Positions 13,906-15,682 of a stretch of DNA of 15,682 nucleotides are shown piece after piece. The notes under the pieces were generated by a model. It ran no database searches and was not told where the DNA came from. It worked only from the letters and a program-made list of their open reading frames with translations. The DNA is from Azonexaceae bacterium. Its GTDB lineage: Bacteria; Pseudomonadota; Gammaproteobacteria; Burkholderiales; Rhodocyclaceae. The position numbers and the translations under genes were made by a program. How positions within the stretch are numbered: position 1 is the first letter of the stretch; each line of letters opens with the position of its first letter. The DNA lies in assembly GCA_009469685.1 (NCBI GenBank), contig SSTA01000069.1, positions 1-15,682 of the forward strand, read 5' to 3'.

Positions 13906-15682
13906 TCACTCGAATTCGAGGATGACCTGATCGACGGTCAGGCTTTCTCCAGACTGGGCAGCAACCTTCTTGACTTTGCAGTCCTGGTCGGCTTTGAGGA
14001 TGTTTTCCATCTTCATCGCTTCGATGACGGCAAGCTTCTCTCCGGCCTTGACCTCCTGCCCTGCCTTGACGGATACCTCGCGCAACAGGCCAGGCATGGG
14101 GGAAAGTAGGAATTTGGAGAGGTCGGGGGCAACCTTTTCCGGCATCAAGGCCAGGAGATCGGCGGCGCGGGCACTCATGACCATGAAATCGGCCCGCGTA
14201 CCCCAGTGGAAGAGGCTGTAGCGAGTCTTGTGGCGCTCGACCTGCAGCGTGAAGGCTTCGCCGTTGCAAGTGCCGTGGAAGAGGGAGTGGCCTAAGCGCC
14301 AGTCCGAAAGAATCTCGTAGGGCTTGCCGCCATATTCGACGTGGTAGCCGCCGGGAATCGGTCGTGCGACCACGGGGTGATTTTCCTTGCCCGCTGCGGA
14401 CAGGCGTACCACCATCCAGTGGTCGCCGACGATGCGCTCATGGCCCTGAAGCTGCCCTGAAACCGAGGCTCCGCGGTCCGTGTATGCGCGATAGACGAAG
14501 GCGGCGACGGAAACGAGGAGGGCTGGATCGTCGTGAGGGACCATCGACGCGTCAAAGCCTTTGGGGTATTCCTTGGCAATGAACCCGGTGTCGAAGATGC
14601 CGGACTGGAACCGGGGGTGCTGCATGAGCGCTGCCTGGAAGGGAATGTTCGACGAGATGCCTCGGATCACGAAGGCATTGAGCGCGTCGCGCATGCGGGC
14701 GATGGCCTTGTCTCGCGTGGCCCCGTGCACGATCAGTTTTGCGATCATCGAATCGTAATACATCGAGATTTCGCCGCCGTCGTACACGCCGGTATCGACG
14801 CGCAATTCCCCGGGGATTTCTGCGGGAGGCTGGAATTTGACCAGACGGCCGGTGGAGGGAAGAAAACCGCGGAAAGGATCCTCGGCATTGATGCGGCATT
14901 CCATGGCCCAACCGTTGATGCCGACGTCGGATTGGCCGATGGGCAACCTTTCCCCGTAAGCGACCCGGATCATCTGCTCGACCAGGTCGAGACCGGTGAT
15001 CAGTTCGGTGACCGGGTGCTCAACCTGGAGGCGGGTGTTCATCTCAAGGAAATAGAATTCCTTGGTGGCACCGGACACGACGAATTCGACCGTCCCGGCG
15101 GATTCGTATTTCACGGCCCGGGCGAGCGCCACCGCCTGTTCGCCCATGGCTTTGCGCATCTCGGCGTCGACAAAGGGACTCGGCGCCTCCTCGATGACTT
15201 TCTGATGGCGACGCTGAATCGAACAATCGCGCTCGTTCAGATAGACATAATTGCCGTGGCTGTCGCCCAGAACCTGGATTTCAATGTGGCGCGGCTCCAG
15301 AACGTATTTTTCGATGAAGACACGGTCGTCGCCAAAGGAGTTGCGGGCTTCGTTGACGCAGGAGGCGAATCCCTCATGAGCCTCTGCATCGTTGTAGGCG
15401 ACGCGCAAGCCCTTGCCGCCCCCGCCCGCAGACGCTTTGATCATCACCGGATAGCCGATCTTCTTGGCGATGGCGACGGCTTCATCGGGGCCTGCAATGG
15501 CATCGTTGTAGCCGGGTATGGTATTGACCTTGGCAGCGATAGCCAGCTTCTTGGACTCGATCTTGTCCCCCATCTTGGCCACGGAATAGTGCTTCGGGCC
15601 AATGAAGGTGATCCCTTCTTCTTCCAGGCGGCGCGAGAATTCCGCATTCTCCGACAGAAACCCGTAGCCCGGATGGACGGCC
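13906..15682 (-). CDS. Acyl-CoA (probably propionyl-CoA) carboxylase alpha subunit: biotin carboxylase plus biotin carrier, N-terminus cut by window edge
   Basis: The frame is open to the right edge and gives 591 residues. The family has about 660-670, so roughly the first 75 are outside. The subunit carboxylates its own biotin using ATP and bicarbonate and hands the CO2 to a beta subunit acting on propionyl-CoA or another short acyl-CoA. Visible are HPGYGFLSEN at residues 3-12, the ATP-grasp glycine-rich loop KASAGGGGKG at about 82-91 and EMNTRLQVEHPVTE in the ATP-grasp core. An extended linker follows, then the biotinyl motif EAMKMEN with Lys557, 34 residues before the C-terminus, as usual. 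The linker between the two domains favours PccA-like over the shorter stand-alone AccC, which lacks a biotin domain. A 3-methylcrotonyl- or geranyl-CoA carboxylase alpha subunit is the main alternative. Its stop codon directly abuts that of the convergent gene. Confidence 0.92.
   Translation of the reverse strand, partial: AVHPGYGFLSENAEFSRRLEEEGITFIGPKHYSVAKMGDKIESKKLAIAAKVNTIPGYNDAIAGPDEAVAIAKKIGYPVMIKASAGGGGKGLRVAYNDAEAHEGFASCVNEARNSFGDDRVFIEKYVLEPRHIEIQVLGDSHGNYVYLNERDCSIQRRHQKVIEEAPSPFVDAEMRKAMGEQAVALARAVKYESAGTVEFVVSGATKEFYFLEMNTRLQVEHPVTELITGLDLVEQMIRVAYGERLPIGQSDVGINGWAMECRINAEDPFRGFLPSTGRLVKFQPPAEIPGELRVDTGVYDGGEISMYYDSMIAKLIVHGATRDKAIARMRDALNAFVIRGISSNIPFQAALMQHPRFQSGIFDTGFIAKEYPKGFDASMVPHDDPALLVSVAAFVYRAYTDRGASVSGQLQGHERIVGDHWMVVRLSAAGKENHPVVARPIPGGYHVEYGGKPYEILSDWRLGHSLFHGTCNGEAFTLQVERHKTRYSLFHWGTRADFMVMSARAADLLALMPEKVAPDLSKFLLSPMPGLLREVSVKAGQEVKAGEKLAVIEAMKMENILKADQDCKVKKVAAQSGESLTVDQVILEFE

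Overview
The window is a high-GC chromosomal segment that looks like a betaproteobacterium, most plausibly Rhodocyclales (the Dechloromonas / Azoarcus / Accumulibacter neighbourhood). This is inferred from the protein families and the GC-rich codon use; no rRNA or other marker gene is present to confirm it. I see no insertion sequence, integrase, phage gene, tRNA, rRNA or CRISPR array. It reads as ordinary core and signalling chromosome rather than an island.

Layout. (1) 1-702 (+): the C-terminal two thirds of a NiCoT-type nickel/cobalt permease, cut by the window edge. (2) 810-3264 (+): a two-gene two-component system, a PAS-containing soluble histidine kinase followed by a FixJ/NarL-type response regulator that starts inside the kinase gene. 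(3) 3401-3808 (+): a stand-alone 135-residue receiver-like protein that has lost the usual phosphorylation residues. It is preceded by a cluster of TACCC/GGGTA half-sites. (4) 3911-8527 (-): a very large signalling protein of 1538 residues in the order CheB, CheR, long coiled coil, three to four PAS domains, GGDEF, EAL. (5) 8528-8982: a 455-base divergent intergenic region. (6) 8983-11262 (+): NADP-type malic enzyme with a phosphotransacetylase-like C-terminal half (MaeB). (7) 11334-12266 (+): a DHH/DHHA1 phosphoesterase. (8) 12361-13905 (+): a 514-residue protein of unknown function. (9) 13906-15682 (-): the biotin-carboxylase/biotin-carrier alpha subunit of an acyl-CoA carboxylase (probably propionyl-CoA carboxylase), cut at its N-terminus by the window edge.

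How the parts relate. The left half is signalling. The kinase and regulator are translationally coupled, and the regulator may control the receiver-like gene through the half-site cluster just downstream of its own stop codon (inference). The giant CheB/CheR/GGDEF/EAL protein combines receptor-modification domains with cyclic-di-GMP synthesis and hydrolysis domains whose key residues are mostly intact. The right half is central carbon metabolism: MaeB supplies pyruvate and NADPH from malate, and the carboxylase feeds propionyl-CoA towards methylmalonyl-CoA. The DHH enzyme and the unknown protein lie between them without an obvious functional link.

I did not find a clearly new multi-gene system. 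The points most worth a second look are the degenerate G1 box of the kinase, the phosphorylation-dead receiver with its putative operator array, the three-output CheB/CheR/c-di-GMP fusion, and the zero-spacing tail-to-tail stop codons at 13903-13908.
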